From contig CM043013.1 in NCBI GenBank assembly GCA_023678885.1, positions 17,888,791 to 17,952,790 of the forward strand: DNA of 64,000 nucleotides, in the 5' to 3' direction. This DNA is from Pogostemon cablin (lineage: Eukaryota; Streptophyta; Magnoliopsida; Lamiales; Lamiaceae). Positions 1 through 10,778 of this stretch are shown here, in pieces. Position numbers and translations under genes: made by a program. Within the stretch, counting starts at the first letter, position 1. Every line of letters begins with the position of its first letter. A model generated the notes under the pieces. That model saw only the letters and a program-made list of their open reading frames with translations. It was not told the origin of the DNA and did not search any database.

Positions 1-594
1 TTACTTTCATACGGTGTTAAACTAGGACGTGGGCTGTGTAGGAGAATGGCTATAATGCAAATATTTTTTTTTTAAAAAAAATGCAGACAAATTAACAGAA
101 AAAATTATTGAGAATGCAGAAAAGAGAAAGTTAAATTGATAAGAAAATGAAAGGGAGGAGATGGAGACTTAAAAATGGATATTGTAGGGGTACGTATAAT
201 CTTAAAATTAAAAGGATAGTTTTGAATTGTTAGAGGTGTGTATATAATAAAATTAAGATTAAAAAATTAAAAGGTGAGTGTATTTATCAACACTCATTAA
301 TTATTTGTAAACTTTAAAATGTGTCATTGTGGAGTATCTAATGTTGATTCTTTATGATACAGCTAAGATATACATTTTTATACTTACAATCTAGAATTCA
401 TCGATCTAAATTTCAGGATATTGCTCCAGATGTGTTCTGGAATTTAATTTTTGGAACTTAGTTTCTTGAGCAGCACCTCCATTTATTGTTACGCAATCTG
501 TCATACTTTAGTTATTCTTTGGTCTTTGTGTGGGTTTTCATTACATAAAGTTGAACTATGTGCTGGGATTTGTATTAGTTTTGTGGGGATGCTA
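1..594. other. Host flank left of the copia element, no gene recognised
   Basis: AT-rich plant DNA ending at the copia target duplication. The T-rich stretch 448-654 is open in one frame but has no ATG start and runs into the LTR, so I do not call it a gene. Its pre-insertion continuation is 5213 onward. It could be intron or UTR of a gene lying outside the window, but nothing in the sequence proves that. Confidence 0.5.
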
Positions 595-599
595 GTGGT

Positions 600-902
600 T
601 GTTAGAGTATGGAGCCTAAATTCTTTGGGCCCGTATTTCTTTTGGCCCAATTGATCCTAATGGGCTTAGGATTAGGGCAAGTTATCTTGATCAAGAAGTT
701 ATCCATTGTGTTATCTTGATCAAGAAGTTATCCATTGTGTTATCTAGATCAAGATATTTTCTCATTGTAGTTGACTTATCCAACAAGGTAAGTAAAATCC
801 TGGCTTGGTATCGTCCCCAGATGTAGTCGAAAGACGAACTGGGTAAACAAATCTCGTGTTATTCGTGTCATCGTGTGCGTGTGTGTGTCTAAATTCCTAA
901 CA
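600..902 (+). repeat. 5' LTR of copia element A
   Basis: Bounded by TGTTAGAG and CCTAACA. It contains a 29-bp unit repeated in tandem (681-709, 710-738, then a partial copy to about 757) with the core TTATCTTGATCAAGAAG, and a GT-rich tract near its end. The same tandem repeat occurs in the 3' LTR (4988-5064), so it was already in the parent copy. No convincing canonical TATA box is visible. Confidence 0.95.
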
Positions 903-904
903 AC

Positions 905-917
905 TGGTACCAAGAGC
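905..917 (+). promoter_or_regulatory. Primer binding site of element A (tRNA-Met type)
   Basis: TGGTACCAAGAGC begins two bases after the LTR. It resembles TGGTATCAGAGC, the usual plant copia site complementary to the 3' end of initiator tRNA-Met, with changes. This is where minus-strand DNA synthesis would start. Confidence 0.8.
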
Positions 918-942
918 CTCGGGTTCGAAGGGAGCAGTCACG

Positions 943-2817
943 ATGAGCGACGAGAAGATTTCAATCAAACAGTTTGACGGATCAAATTTTAGGTTCTGGA
1001 AGATACATATCAAGGATTATCTCTACGGCAAAGATCTGTATGTGCGCTTAGAAGAGAAGGTGAAACCCGAAAAGATGGATCTGAAGGAGTGGAATCTATT
1101 GAACAGAAAGGTGATGAGTGCGATACGTTTACCATTGTCCATGAACGTAGCCTACCACACAACTAAAGCCAAGTCCACAAGGGAGATGCTGCAAATCCTG
1201 GAGGAGATGTACCAAAAGCCCATAACTGCGAACAAGGTTCATTTGATCAGACGATTGTTCAATCTCAGAATGTCGGAGAGCACACTTGTGCAACAACATC
1301 TGAACGAGTTCAACATGATCATTGGGCAGTTGTGTTCAGTCAAAATCGAATTCACTGACGAGGTACTTGCTTTAGTTTTGTTATCTTCTTTGCCAGATAG
1401 TTGGGCTGCCACAGTAACTGCAGTTAGTGCTTCATCCGCGAAAGATAAATTGAAGCTTGACAAAGTGAGAGATCTGATGATTAGCGAGGAGGTTCGCAGA
1501 AAAGAGTCTGGATCTACTTCAGAGTCAGTGCTGGACACGGAGGATAGGGGCAGATCAAAGGGTAAGCAGAATCGTGGCAGATCAAAGTCCAGAGGAAAGA
1601 GTCAATCCAAGAAAGACAAAGACTCAATCCAGTGCTGGAATTGTGATGAGTTTGGTCACTACAGGAATCAGTGTACAGCGCCCAAGAAAAACAAGAAGGG
1701 ACAGAATGAGAAGAAGACAGCAAACGCAACCATAAATGATATTGGAGATGCGTTGGTCTTGAGTGTCAGTAGTCCGCTGAAATCATGGGTGTTGGATTCT
1801 GGAGCATCATTTCACTCATGCAGTGATGCTGAAATAATGGAGAACTATGTGTCAGGTGAATTCAGACAAGTCTACCTTGCTGATGATGAGCCCTTGATGA
1901 TTGTGGGGAAAGGAGATGTTCGGATATCCACACCAAACGGATCGACATTAAAGCTGAATGGTGTTAGGCACATTCCAGGATTGAAAAGAAATTTGCTTTC
2001 AATTGGACAGCTTGATGTAGAAGGATACTCAGTGACTTTTGGCAGCAACAGTTGGAAGATCAGTAAAGGAGTAATGATAGTAGCGCGAGGGAAGAAGGAG
2101 GGGACGTTGTATACTACAACTAACTCCAAGGACTGCATTGATCTTGCAAGAGCTACGACCAATGTTGATTTGTGGCACTGTCGGCTGGGTCACATGAGCG
2201 AGAAAGGGATGAAGGTAATGTGTTCGAAAGGGAGACTTCCAGGGCTGAAATCTATTGAAGTTGGCCTATGCGAGGATTGTGTTTTCGGGAATCAGAGAAG
2301 AGTAAGTTTCTCGAGAGTTGGTAGAACCTTGAAGGCAGAAAAGTTAGAGTTGGTGCATAGCGATCTATGGGGACCAACGCCCACGAAGTCCCTTGGTGGT
2401 TCGGAGTACTACATGACCTTCATCGATGACTCCACTCGAAAGGTATGGGTTTATTTTCTAAAAAATAAAACTAATGCATTTGATACTTTCAGGAAGTGGA
2501 AAGCCCTTGTAGAGAATGAAACGGGGCTGAAAGTAAAGTGTCTTCATTCTGACAATGGAGGTGAATATGAACTCCGTGAGTTCAAGGAATATTGTGCTGA
2601 GAATGGGATTCGTATGGAGAAGACCGTGAGAGGAACTCCCCAGCAGAATGGAGTGGCAGAACGAATTTACAGAACTTTGAATGAGCGAGCTAGATGCATG
2701 AGATTGAAGAGTGGACTGGCTAAGATGTTTTGGTCAGATGCAGTAAACACAGCAGCATACTTAATTAACAGAGGTCCATCAGTTCCGTTGGAAAACAGAA
2801 TACCAGAGAAAGAATGA
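943..2817 (+). pseudogene. copia gag, protease and integrase part of gag-pol (ends at premature TGA)
   Basis: First 624 residues of the polyprotein, starting at the first ATG after the primer site. Domains in order: copia gag (about 1-200); CCHC zinc knuckle CWNCDEFGHYRNQC (231-244) in a basic Lys/Arg/Ser-rich stretch; aspartic protease with DSGA (285-288); the pre-integrase HHCC zinc region (WHCRLGH near 411, CEDC near 443); and the integrase core with Asp474, Asp537 and Glu573 in the DDE spacing of the family (35 residues between the last two). An in-frame TGA at 2815-2817 stops it in the integrase C-terminal part, and the same frame continues afterwards. Capsid assembly, polyprotein cleavage and insertion would be its roles. 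The catalytic residues are present, so only the stop disables this part. Confidence 0.93.
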
Positions 2818-2844
2818 ACAGGAAAAGAGGTAAATCTATCTTAC

Positions 2845-3969
2845 TTGCGTGTCTTTGGTTGTGTTGCATATGCTCATATTAGTTCTAATGATAGAAGCAA
2901 GTTAGATGCTAAATCTGTTAAGTGTACGTTCATTGGTTATGGTGGTGATGAGTTCGGTTATAGACTCTGGGATGAGAACAACATAAATATTATTCGCAGT
3001 AGAGATGCGGTTTTCAATGAACAAGTTATGTTCAAGAACAGATTGGAGGCATCAAATTCTGACAAGACTAATACTCAAGAAGTCGAGTTAGACATCTCAA
3101 ACTCGAGTGGGAGCAAGGAGAGCCAGAATGAGGAAGAGGTTCTCATTGGAGAACCAAGGACACCACCACTACCATTGGAGGATCCGTTGCAGAGACCAGC
3201 TAGAGAGCGACGTGCACCTGATAGGTATTCGCCCTCTAACTACTACTTGTTACTTACTGATGGTGGTGAGCCTGAGTGTTATGCAGAGGCAGAGCAGAGT
3301 GAAGATAGACGAAAATGGAGAGGTGCTATGGATGATGAGTTAGCATCTCTTCTGTTGAATGGTACTTGGAAACTTGTTGAGCTCCCAAAGGGTAAAAAGG
3401 CTTTGCACTGCAAGTGGGTCTACCGAATCAAGAATGAAGCTGACGGTAGCAGACGCTACAAAGCCCGGTTGGTTGTCAAGGAGTTTGAGCAGCGACATGG
3501 TATTGACTATACTGATGTCTTTACTCCAATTGTGAAACTGACCACTATTCGAATGGCATTGAGTATGGTAGCTGCAGAAAACTTGATATTGCATCAGATG
3601 GATGTGAAGACGACATTTCTCCATGGTGAATTGGTGGAAGAGTTGTACATGACACAGCCTGAGGGTTTTGTAGAGAAGGGAAAGGAGCCACTTGTATGCA
3701 AATTAAAGAAAAGTTTGTATGGCCTAAAACAAGCCCCAAAGCAGTGGTATAAGAAGTTTGACAGCTTCATGATGGAGATTGATTACCATAGATGTCACGC
3801 TGATCATTGTTGCTACTACAAGAGGTTTGACAAAAGCTTCCTTATTCTCTTGCTATACGTTGATGATATGTTGATCATAGGAGTCGATGCAAGAGAGGTA
3901 TATAAGTTGAAGAAACAGTTGTCAGAACGGTTCTCCATGAAGGATCTTGGAGAGGCAAAACAGATTTAG
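2845..3969 (+). pseudogene. copia integrase tail and reverse transcriptase part (between two in-frame stops)
   Basis: Same reading frame as the upstream part. Residues 1-60 are the end of the integrase region, then an acidic linker (about 70-160), then the copia RT domain from about 185. RT motifs seen: KWVYRIK (190-196), the first catalytic Asp in QMDVKTTFLHG (Asp253), and LLYVDD with the YVDD box at 338-341. The active-site aspartates are intact. It ends at an in-frame TAG (3967-3969), after which the same frame resumes in RNase H. This is the DNA-synthesis enzyme of the element. The first ATG of the fragment is probably not a real start, because it is internal to the polyprotein. Confidence 0.93.
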
Positions 3970-3972
3970 GGC

Positions 3973-4821
3973 ATGAGGATTGAACGTGATAAGGCGACAG
4001 GATATGTATATCTTTCGCAGGTGAGTTACATTAAGAAGGTCCTGGAAAGATTCAACATGTCTGAGTCGAAGCATGTGAGTGTTCCACTGGGAAGTCAATT
4101 CAAACTTTCAAGGAATGAATCACCAAAGAACAAGGAGGAACGTGCACAAATGATGAGTGTTCCATATGCTTCAGCAATTGGTAGCATCATGTATGCCATG
4201 GTGTGTACAAGACCAGATATTGCTCATGCAATGGGAGTAGTAAGCCGGCTCATGAGTGATCCGGGCAAGCAACATTGGGAAGCAGTGAAGTGGGTCCTGC
4301 GATACTTGAGAGGTACCACATACAATGCTTTGTATTTCAAAGGCAAGAGTGTGGCGCTGGTGGGTTATGTGGATGCAGACTTGGCATCTAATGACCTTGA
4401 TGGGAGAAGAAGTACAACCGGGTATGTCTTTACTTATGGTGGTACTGCTATATCTTGGACTTCTAAGTTGCAGAAGGTTGTTGCATTGTCCACCATGGAG
4501 GCAGAGTATATAGCTGTGACAGAGGCAAGTAAGGAGATGGTGTGGTTGCAGAATTTCTTGGGGGAACTTGGGAAGGAGCATGAAAATAGTACTATTTTCA
4601 GTGATAGTCAAAGTGCTATATTTCTTGCAAAGAATCCGGCATTTCACTCAAGAACAAAGCATGTTGAATTAAAGTATCACTACATCTGTCACCTTTTGGA
4701 GAAGAAGGTCTTACAGCTTATGAAGATCCTTGGAAATGAGAATCCAGCGGACATGTTTACTAAGGTGGTGACCTTAGAGAAATTGAAGCTATGCATAGCT
4801 TCAATTGGCCTTGGAACTTGA
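3973..4821 (+). pseudogene. copia RT C-terminus and RNase H part of gag-pol
   Basis: Third in-frame piece, 282 residues. It starts with the RT connection region and carries the copia RNase H: GYVDADLASND (first acidic residue), the conserved STTGYVF and SWTSKLQ stretches, ALSTMEAEYIA (catalytic Glu), a further Asp in FSDSQSAI, and HVELKYHYI. It ends 85 bp before the 3' LTR, the normal place for the end of copia pol. RNase H would remove RNA from the RNA-DNA hybrid during reverse transcription. No frame breaks are seen inside this piece. Confidence 0.92.
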
Positions 4822-4894
4822 AGAAAAGGCTAGGCGATGCCAGACGGATACGGGAGGAGAACTAGAAGATATGCTACATGGAGGATTTAGTCTC

Positions 4895-4906
4895 CAAGTG
4901 GGAGAT
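4895..4906 (+). promoter_or_regulatory. Polypurine tract of element A
   Basis: AAGTGGGAGA immediately before TGTTGGAG of the 3' LTR, the typical plant copia plus-strand primer site. Confidence 0.85.
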
Positions 4907-5207
4907 TGTTGGAGTATGGAGCCTAAATTCTTTGGGCCTGTATTTCTTTTGGCCCAGTTGATCCTAATGGGCTTAGGATTAGGGCAAGTTATCTTGATCA
5001 AGAAGTTATCCATTGTGTTATCTTGATCAAGAAGTTATCCATTGTGTTATCTAGATCAAGATATTTTCTCATTGTAGTTGACTTGTCCAACAAGGTAAGA
5101 AAAATCCTGGCTTGGTATCGCCCCCAGATGTAGTCGAAAGACGAACTGGGTAAACAAATCTCGTGTTATTCATGTCATCATGTGCGTGTGTGTCTAAATT
5201 CCTAACA
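4907..5207 (+). repeat. 3' LTR of copia element A
   Basis: Second copy of the 303-bp LTR, 301 bp long here, ending CCTAACA directly before target duplication GTGGT (5208-5212). It carries the same 29-bp tandem repeat (4988-5016, 5017-5045 and a partial copy). Confidence 0.95.
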
Positions 5208-5212
5208 GTGGT

Positions 5213-5748
5213 GTGATTGGTCGGTCTTTTTTTATATTTGTTAATAATGAAAAAAGCTTTTTGTAAATTTTTTTCTATTGTGAGAAGGAAGTAATGGTTG
5301 AGACTACCTTAGGTGCTTAAAATATAATCTTGCTTGATAAGTGATTTGATTATCTTATTGAATCTTCGATCTCTGCGAAAGTAGTGGGAAATAGGAATTT
5401 GCACTTAATTTTTCCTTGATGTTTTCTGATGAAGCCATAAGTAATATCCATTTTAGTGTTTCAGCATTTCTGTTACAAAATGTAATAAGATTTTGTGGTA
5501 GATAAATTTTTCCATGTTTTTTGTACATTGTTCGTATAAAAAGGACTGAAAGTTATAAGTTTATTGGTATTCTTGACTTTGCAATTGTTATTATTCATTC
5601 AATCAATTGTTAAATGTATGTGTTGTTACCATGCTCAGTTAAAATACTTTGGCTGTCTAATATTTCAATATTTCCCTTAAAAAATTTCATTCCTAATTTT
5701 AAAGTTTATATTTACCAAATTTGAGTACAGTAGAGCTTGTGTGCTAAG
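5213..5748. other. Host spacer between elements A and B, nothing recognised
   Basis: AT-rich sequence that was contiguous with 1-599 before element A inserted and with 21472 onward before element B inserted. No open frame of note, RNA gene or repeat unit is visible. Confidence 0.5.
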
Positions 5749-6137
5749 TTTACTGATTAGTGTGAAAATCTGCATGTTTTAATGTCAAATTTAGCACAGT
5801 TTTGTGGCATTTATGTTCATATTTTAGCACTAAATGGTAAATTTTTATATATTTAAGATATTGGTGCATTTGAAGTGTTATATCGTGTTTTTAGGTAGAA
5901 AATGGATTAAAAGTGTAAAGTTGGAATGCAGAGTGAAATCGTGAAAGAATGATGAAAAATGCATGTCCTCTTTGCATAATTTTCTGTATTTATATAGAAG
6001 TTCAAATTAATCATGTGATATATGGCTAGAAAACAACAGAAGAGAAGGTCATTTGGCTTAAGAAACACCTCAATCGAAGCTCAGATGAGAGAGTTATGAT
6101 CAAAACGGTGAAGTCGCGCAAGTTGTGCCAATCTTTG

Positions 6138-6420
6138 CACGACTCGTGCCATGCTCAAATGGGCGAATTTTTTTCATTAATTCTTTATATTGATAGAAAG
6201 CTAAGAAATAGAGGATCATATGAGTGGAAAAATTACCTCAATCAGAATTTGAATGAAAAAGTTATGAGCAAAACCGTGAAGTCGTGCAGGCAGTCGACGG
6301 GTGGCACGACCCATGCGGACGAGAGGCCCCGTGTGGCACGACATGGGCGGCACGACCCGTGCCATGGCCGACATGACTCGTGCAATGACCCAGCATTCCC
6401 GAATCGTCCCGTTCGTGTTT
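6138..6420 (+). promoter_or_regulatory. U3 dyad cluster of element B LTR
   Basis: Repeated short palindromes of the form CACG-N3-CGTG, for example CACGACTCGTG (6138-6148) and CACGACCCGTG (6351-6361), plus decayed versions, in a GC-rich island inside an AT-rich LTR. They lie just upstream of the TATA box, so they are likely regulatory. The matching island in the 3' LTR is about 11150-11460. Confidence 0.6.
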
Positions 6421-6475
6421 TTTATGTGAAAAAGCCCACTTTTGAGTCAGAATTCAAGATTTATCAGTCTTAAAC

Positions 6476-6483
6476 TATAAAAA
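6476..6483 (+). promoter_or_regulatory. TATA box of element B 5' LTR
   Basis: TATAAAAA followed by GAGCCCTTGGGG, conserved in the 3' LTR copy (around 11521-11528). Transcription would begin about 30 bp downstream. Confidence 0.7.
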
Positions 6484-7635
6484 GAGCCCTTGGGGTGTTC
6501 CAAACAATAACTCTCCACAACCCTTCATACTTTTCCGTACCCTTTTCCTGCCACCATGTCAAAATCATGATTCACCATCCCATCCGCACATCCTGGAGAG
6601 TTAATCGATATTGCTCACTTAAGAAGGAGAATGAGAAGGTTCAGAACCATGGAGGAAAGAACGGAGGATCACACCATATCTAGGATTTTTCCTATTCTTC
6701 CTTTCATTATTTTGGATTATAGACCTATAGGATTGTTTTCATACTTAACCATGGGTGTTTCTTGTGACACCATGGGCTAGTACTTCTTGGATAGTGCAAA
6801 GTGTGAAGGTTGAATTGGTTTGAATTGATGCCCTAGACTAGGTTATGGATTTCTACGGTATACGTGTTTCTTTATTAATGCTTTGAATTTGAGACTTATA
6901 TTTTTGTCTTATATGATCTGTCCTTATTCATGAATATGTCATTGTCTTATGCATGGTTATGACTATTGCTTGTGTTATATAAGAATTATATTTGTCAACC
7001 TGTTATGGGTAAAGGGGATCTAACCATATAACCTTTATTCATTAGAATAATCAATATTAGACACTTAATATATCTATTAATTATCATTAGAGAGGATTTG
7101 GTTTCTTAGATTGTTAGGTGGGGATTGGGGATTGATTCTTAAGTACATATAAAGGGAAGTCTAGTGCTCTAACCTTTAATGGAATTTTGCATGAAGTACC
7201 TAGAAAGGGAGTAAGAATTATTCTTCTACATCTGAGAGTTTAAACCAGATTCATGTATTAAGTTTACTTTAAAAGAGAAATTTAACATAATTAAGTGATT
7301 GCTTCCATAAAATTTGCAGGAATTCTAACCGATTGTCTAGTGATTTAATTTGATTAATTTAAACTGGATTTTCTAGAGATATCTATCTTTTCTCTTGAAT
7401 ACTTCCATATTTATTTTATTTGCTAGTTTTTTACTTTTAGTAATTATTTTCTGCGTTTTATGTTTAATTAATTCTTTTATAAAACCCAAATTTGTCTTAA
7501 ATTGAAGTAGTCATAATTTGATTAAATAGTGAGTCTAAAATTATCCTTTGGTTGTGATATTTTTACTTGGTCACACGCTGAGCTACAATTGATTCCTTAT
7601 ACTTGGGGACACATGCAAAAAGCTGAACAAGCAAA

Positions 7636-7653
7636 TGACACCGTTGCAGGGGA
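7636..7653 (+). promoter_or_regulatory. Primer binding site of element B (decayed tRNA-Asp type)
   Basis: TGACACCGTTGCAGGGGA starts two bases after the LTR. It differs at three of 18 positions from the tRNA-Asp site TGGCGCCGTTGCCGGGGA that element E carries intact. Confidence 0.85.
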
Positions 7654-7805
7654 TTAGATTGTTTAAATAGGAGACCACTAAATTATTTATTTTCACTTTT
7701 AATTAGGATTTTTTTACTTTATTTTTATTTATTTATTTGAATATATTCTGACTCTAAATTATTTTTGAGGTACAAGAGATGGAATTTTACTGAAATCAGA
7801 AAGCT

Positions 7806-8024
7806 ATGATTTCTCCTCCATATTACATGGATGAGAGGTACTATGGTTATGAATTTTCAATAAATCAAGTTCCTTCTCAATACTACAATCAAGTTAGATA
7901 TGAAGGTGAATGGTCATGTGCTTACAATGGAAATTCATATCAACATCATCAAGAGAACAATTATTCTACTTTAATCAAAAATTTTCATGAATCCGAGAAT
8001 TTATTTGAGGAGTTGAAGAAGTAA
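7806..8024 (+). pseudogene. Element B N-terminal ORF remnant (72 aa)
   Basis: Begins at the first ATG about 150 bp after the primer site, where gag starts in related elements. The product is rich in Tyr, Asn and Gln (YYGYEF, QYYNQ, HHQENN), ends in a charged helix (ENLFEELKK), and is stopped by TAA, with another stop soon after. No zinc knuckle or gag core is visible. The composition and the short EELKK helix recall the N-terminal part of element G's ORF (58194-59197), so it may be the degraded start of a non-autonomous gag-like protein. Function is not established. Confidence 0.45.
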
Positions 8025-8102
8025 CAAGAAGAGATGAAGAAGGAACAAAAAGAGAGATAAAATATCTTGGATTTGCTTATGCTCCTTCTATGTCAACAAT
8101 AG

Positions 8103-8654
8103 GAAAGAGTAGAGGTCAAAGAAGGGTTTGAGGAAGAAGATGTTGTTCCATTGTGCAGTGGAATACAGTCTGAAGGTCCTAAGTTGTCATTTGAATAGTA
8201 CAAAAGCATTGACGTAGTAGAGAAAATTGCTAAAGAGAGCTTACACATAATCCTTTCTAAGTATCCATTAGAAACAAGCTTAAGCGAATTTCTTACTCTT
8301 CCTATTACTATTACTGATGATTTTTCTAATGAGCTTTCTCTTGAATTTCTTGAATGCTTACATGAATCAAATAATTGCAGCGACTTAAAAGGAGAAGAAG
8401 CAAGAGTTGAGGAACTAAAGTGGAATGAGCGATTCCTTCCACTCGAGGAGGAAGTTACCAAGCACCTAAAAGATAAAAATCCTGAGGAAGAAGATGAAGA
8501 AGAAGAGCAAAGTCAAGAAGCAACCGAAGATGACTTGAAGAATGAAATGAGCATTTTTAAACCTTTAAATTCTTCAAGTTGCATTAAATTTGATGATACC
8601 GTTTTTATTGATTTTGTTTTATCTAATGATTCCTCTCATATTCTTAGGGACTAG
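8103..8654 (+). pseudogene. Protease-RT linker remnant of an Athila-like polyprotein in element B
   Basis: An open stretch without a start codon, broken by TAG at 8196-8198 and ended by TAG at 8652-8654. Its middle aligns with the protease-to-RT linker of element E (52660-53559). Here SKYPLETSLSEFLTLP and FSNELSLEFLECL match SKDPLETCLAESLTFP and LSNEVCIEFLKNL there, and VEELKWNERFLPLE matches LEEVKWTRQYLPLD. Neither the protease core before it nor RT after it is present. The C-terminal half is very acidic (runs of Glu/Asp). It shows that B descends from an element with full pol and retained the linker after losing the enzymes. Confidence 0.7.
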
Positions 8655-8900
8655 GTATTAGAAGAAAAGTTGAGAATTTTTATTAAAAGAAAGAATAAGT
8701 GGGGAGTAGAATGGAGAGGTTGATGAGATGTGATCAAAACATGGTTAGCAAAGTAAAGATAAATTTTAAGAATGCCAACGAGACTATCCCTTGTCACAAG
8801 TACATGATTGATGAAGAAGCATAAAGATTATAGTACGATGGCAAGGAAGAAAGATATCCATGGCCATTCCGATGAGCCTATTAATTTTCGTCGAGCTCAT

Positions 8901-8938
8901 CGATGTTAAACAAGAGCGCTTGGTGGGAGGCAACCTAT
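8901..8938 (+). repeat. Conserved motif shared by elements B, C and G
   Basis: GATGTTAAACAAGAGCGCT followed by TGGTGGGAGGCAACC. The same block occurs on the minus strand of C (15411-15450) and G (57969-58009), each time after the end of the coding region. See findings. Confidence 0.6.
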
Positions 8939-10778
8939 CGTTTAATACTTTTATTTTATTTCGTGTGTTGTGTCTTGTGTTAGGTGATTTATACTTCAGG
9001 TACGTGCTTACACTTTAGGTAATTACTTCCTTTGAAACTTAGATTCAACTCACGTTTTCATCTAAGTTTGGGGGAGAGTGATTCTTCCCTTGTTCCATCC
9101 GCACCTAAGTATGTTCACTCTGTATGTGATTCTTGGAGGTTGATTTTTTTTAGAATTTTTGAAATTATTTCGATCTTTCGAATTTTTTTGCGATTTTCCA
9201 AGTGTCTTATGTATTTTTTAGATTTGGTGTGATTTTATTTTAGTTGAATATTTGAGTTTCTCCTATGATTTTACTAATGAGTTATGATTGGTGATGAAAA
9301 GTGTTTGAGTGGGATGAAAGAGAAGTGAGTTCTATCTGAGGCCTACGCCTGATCGAGTTGGATAAGTTGAGAAACTTGCAAGATGTGGAGGAGATTGAAA
9401 TAAGGTGCCTTCATTTCCTTTTTAATTTTTATCTGATAAATTGTGTGGATTATCAAGTAGTTGAGGTGTTGATATTTGAGTTTTTGGTTGTGTAATTAGT
9501 ATGGATTTATTTATTAGAATTCTGCTAGAAATTCATAGGCTCTTGAAATAGATGAAGGAAGTATACTTAAGTTATATTATGATATGAAGTTCTATGTGTA
9601 CTTGTGGGATATTGCTTAAAATGAAGAGTGCTCTGTTACTTGTTAAAACCCATGTAAGATTTTGAACCTTATTCGTGTACATAAACACATGATATTTCTT
9701 TTCTGGTGAGTATCATTCTTGTGAGTGTATTCTATAACTTGCCTCTTATCTTGTTTGAGACTACATGTTATGTTAGATGATGGGAGATGATTTTAGGCCA
9801 TTCTTGATTATTATGAGTCACTTAGCCAAAGAATTACTTATCATATGATTGTTTATTCGTAGTTATTCCCGTTGTGCCTTAAAACATCATTATTTGACAG
9901 CCTAAGAGAAATAATCACTTTGAGTATCTTAATGATTTTTTGAGCCTTGATTGTCTGTGATGAAGATAATTAATGTTTTCAAAGTTTGTTAATAGAGTTT
10001 GATAACAGATTGGGAAGGAATGAAATTGGTATTGTAATAGTGATTGAGATTGAGAATGCATCTAAAGAAATTCATGGAGTAGTGCTTAAATCTAATACTC
10101 CATTGAATCAAATACCCTAGGGTAGTACTTGAATCTAGTACCCTATGGAGGATGCGGGAGGTAGTGCCCAAAGCTGGTACCTCAAGAAAAGAAAAAAAGG
10201 AAGGGAAAAAAATATTATGCTTGGAAGAAAAAATTGAGGAGTTGAGGAGGATGATGTACTTAATTGAAGTGAGAAAGAAGAATGAATGATCATGATGGGT
10301 CGCTACTTGAATGATCCAAATTTTGAATCACTTATCCAAATATTTCCTACCATAACCAAAGAGCCAACGTTACATCCAAATAAAAGTTCTTTTTGATCCC
10401 ATTGTCGAATCATACTTTTAGTGGTGGAGTGTTTGAGATATTTGGCAAGCATATGGTTAAGCATGCTCTTGAATTGAATTTGAGCGTAAACAACTAACCC
10501 CATAAGTGTACATCTTTTACACTAGAATGCGAGTCATATATATCCCATGAGAATATATAAGTTGATGGAGCATTTTAATTAGTGGTGATTATCTTAACTC
10601 GTATGCTATGAATGAATTATTGCATGTAATGAAAGTTGCATGACTGGAGTTGATAACAATTGTATGTTGAATGGCCTAGCAGTCATAACCTTTGTTTTCC
10701 ATTTGATTTACACAATATCTTTCTTTTTCTTTGTTCGATTTTGTTGTTTGGGGACGAACAATATCTTAAGTCTGGGGT
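8939..10778 (+). other. Long 3' non-coding region of element B with polypurine tract
   Basis: No supported ORF. Parts resemble the 3' non-coding regions of D, G and H, including phrases such as CCAAAGAGCC near 10360 and GGGGACGAACAATA near 10750. It ends in the PPT AAGTCTGGGGT (10768-10778), directly followed by the TGATTAATG start of the 3' LTR. Confidence 0.6.

Larger units (their letters stand above)
595..5212 (+). mobile_element. Element A: full-length Ty1/copia LTR retrotransposon with target duplication
   Basis: Two near-identical LTRs (600-902 and 4907-5207) begin TGTT and end AACA. They flank one gag-pol frame in the copia order gag, protease, integrase, RT, RNase H. The 5-bp repeat GTGGT stands immediately outside both ends (595-599 and 5208-5212), proving a single insertion with intact ends. 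By eye the LTRs differ at about 8 positions plus a 2-bp indel in about 301 bp, so the insertion is fairly young compared with the gypsy elements here. Two in-frame stops make this copy non-autonomous now. The protein style and tRNA-Met-like primer site suggest the Tork/Tnt1 lineage, which is inference. Confidence 0.96.
5754..7633 (+). repeat. 5' LTR of element B
   Basis: 1880 bp, from TGATTAGTGTG to GAACAAGCA, matched along its length by 10779-11713 plus 19961-21466. It includes a GC-rich block of short dyads (about 6110-6420), a TATA box at 6476-6483, and a long AT-rich R/U5 part ending next to the primer site. Short ORFs at 6096-6473 and 6495-6683 are chance frames inside the LTR. Confidence 0.93.

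Noticed and set aside
451..654. 67-codon open stretch with hydrophobic product
   Set aside because: It begins at TTG rather than ATG, its last part lies inside the copia LTR, and its T-rich composition gives membrane-like residues by chance.
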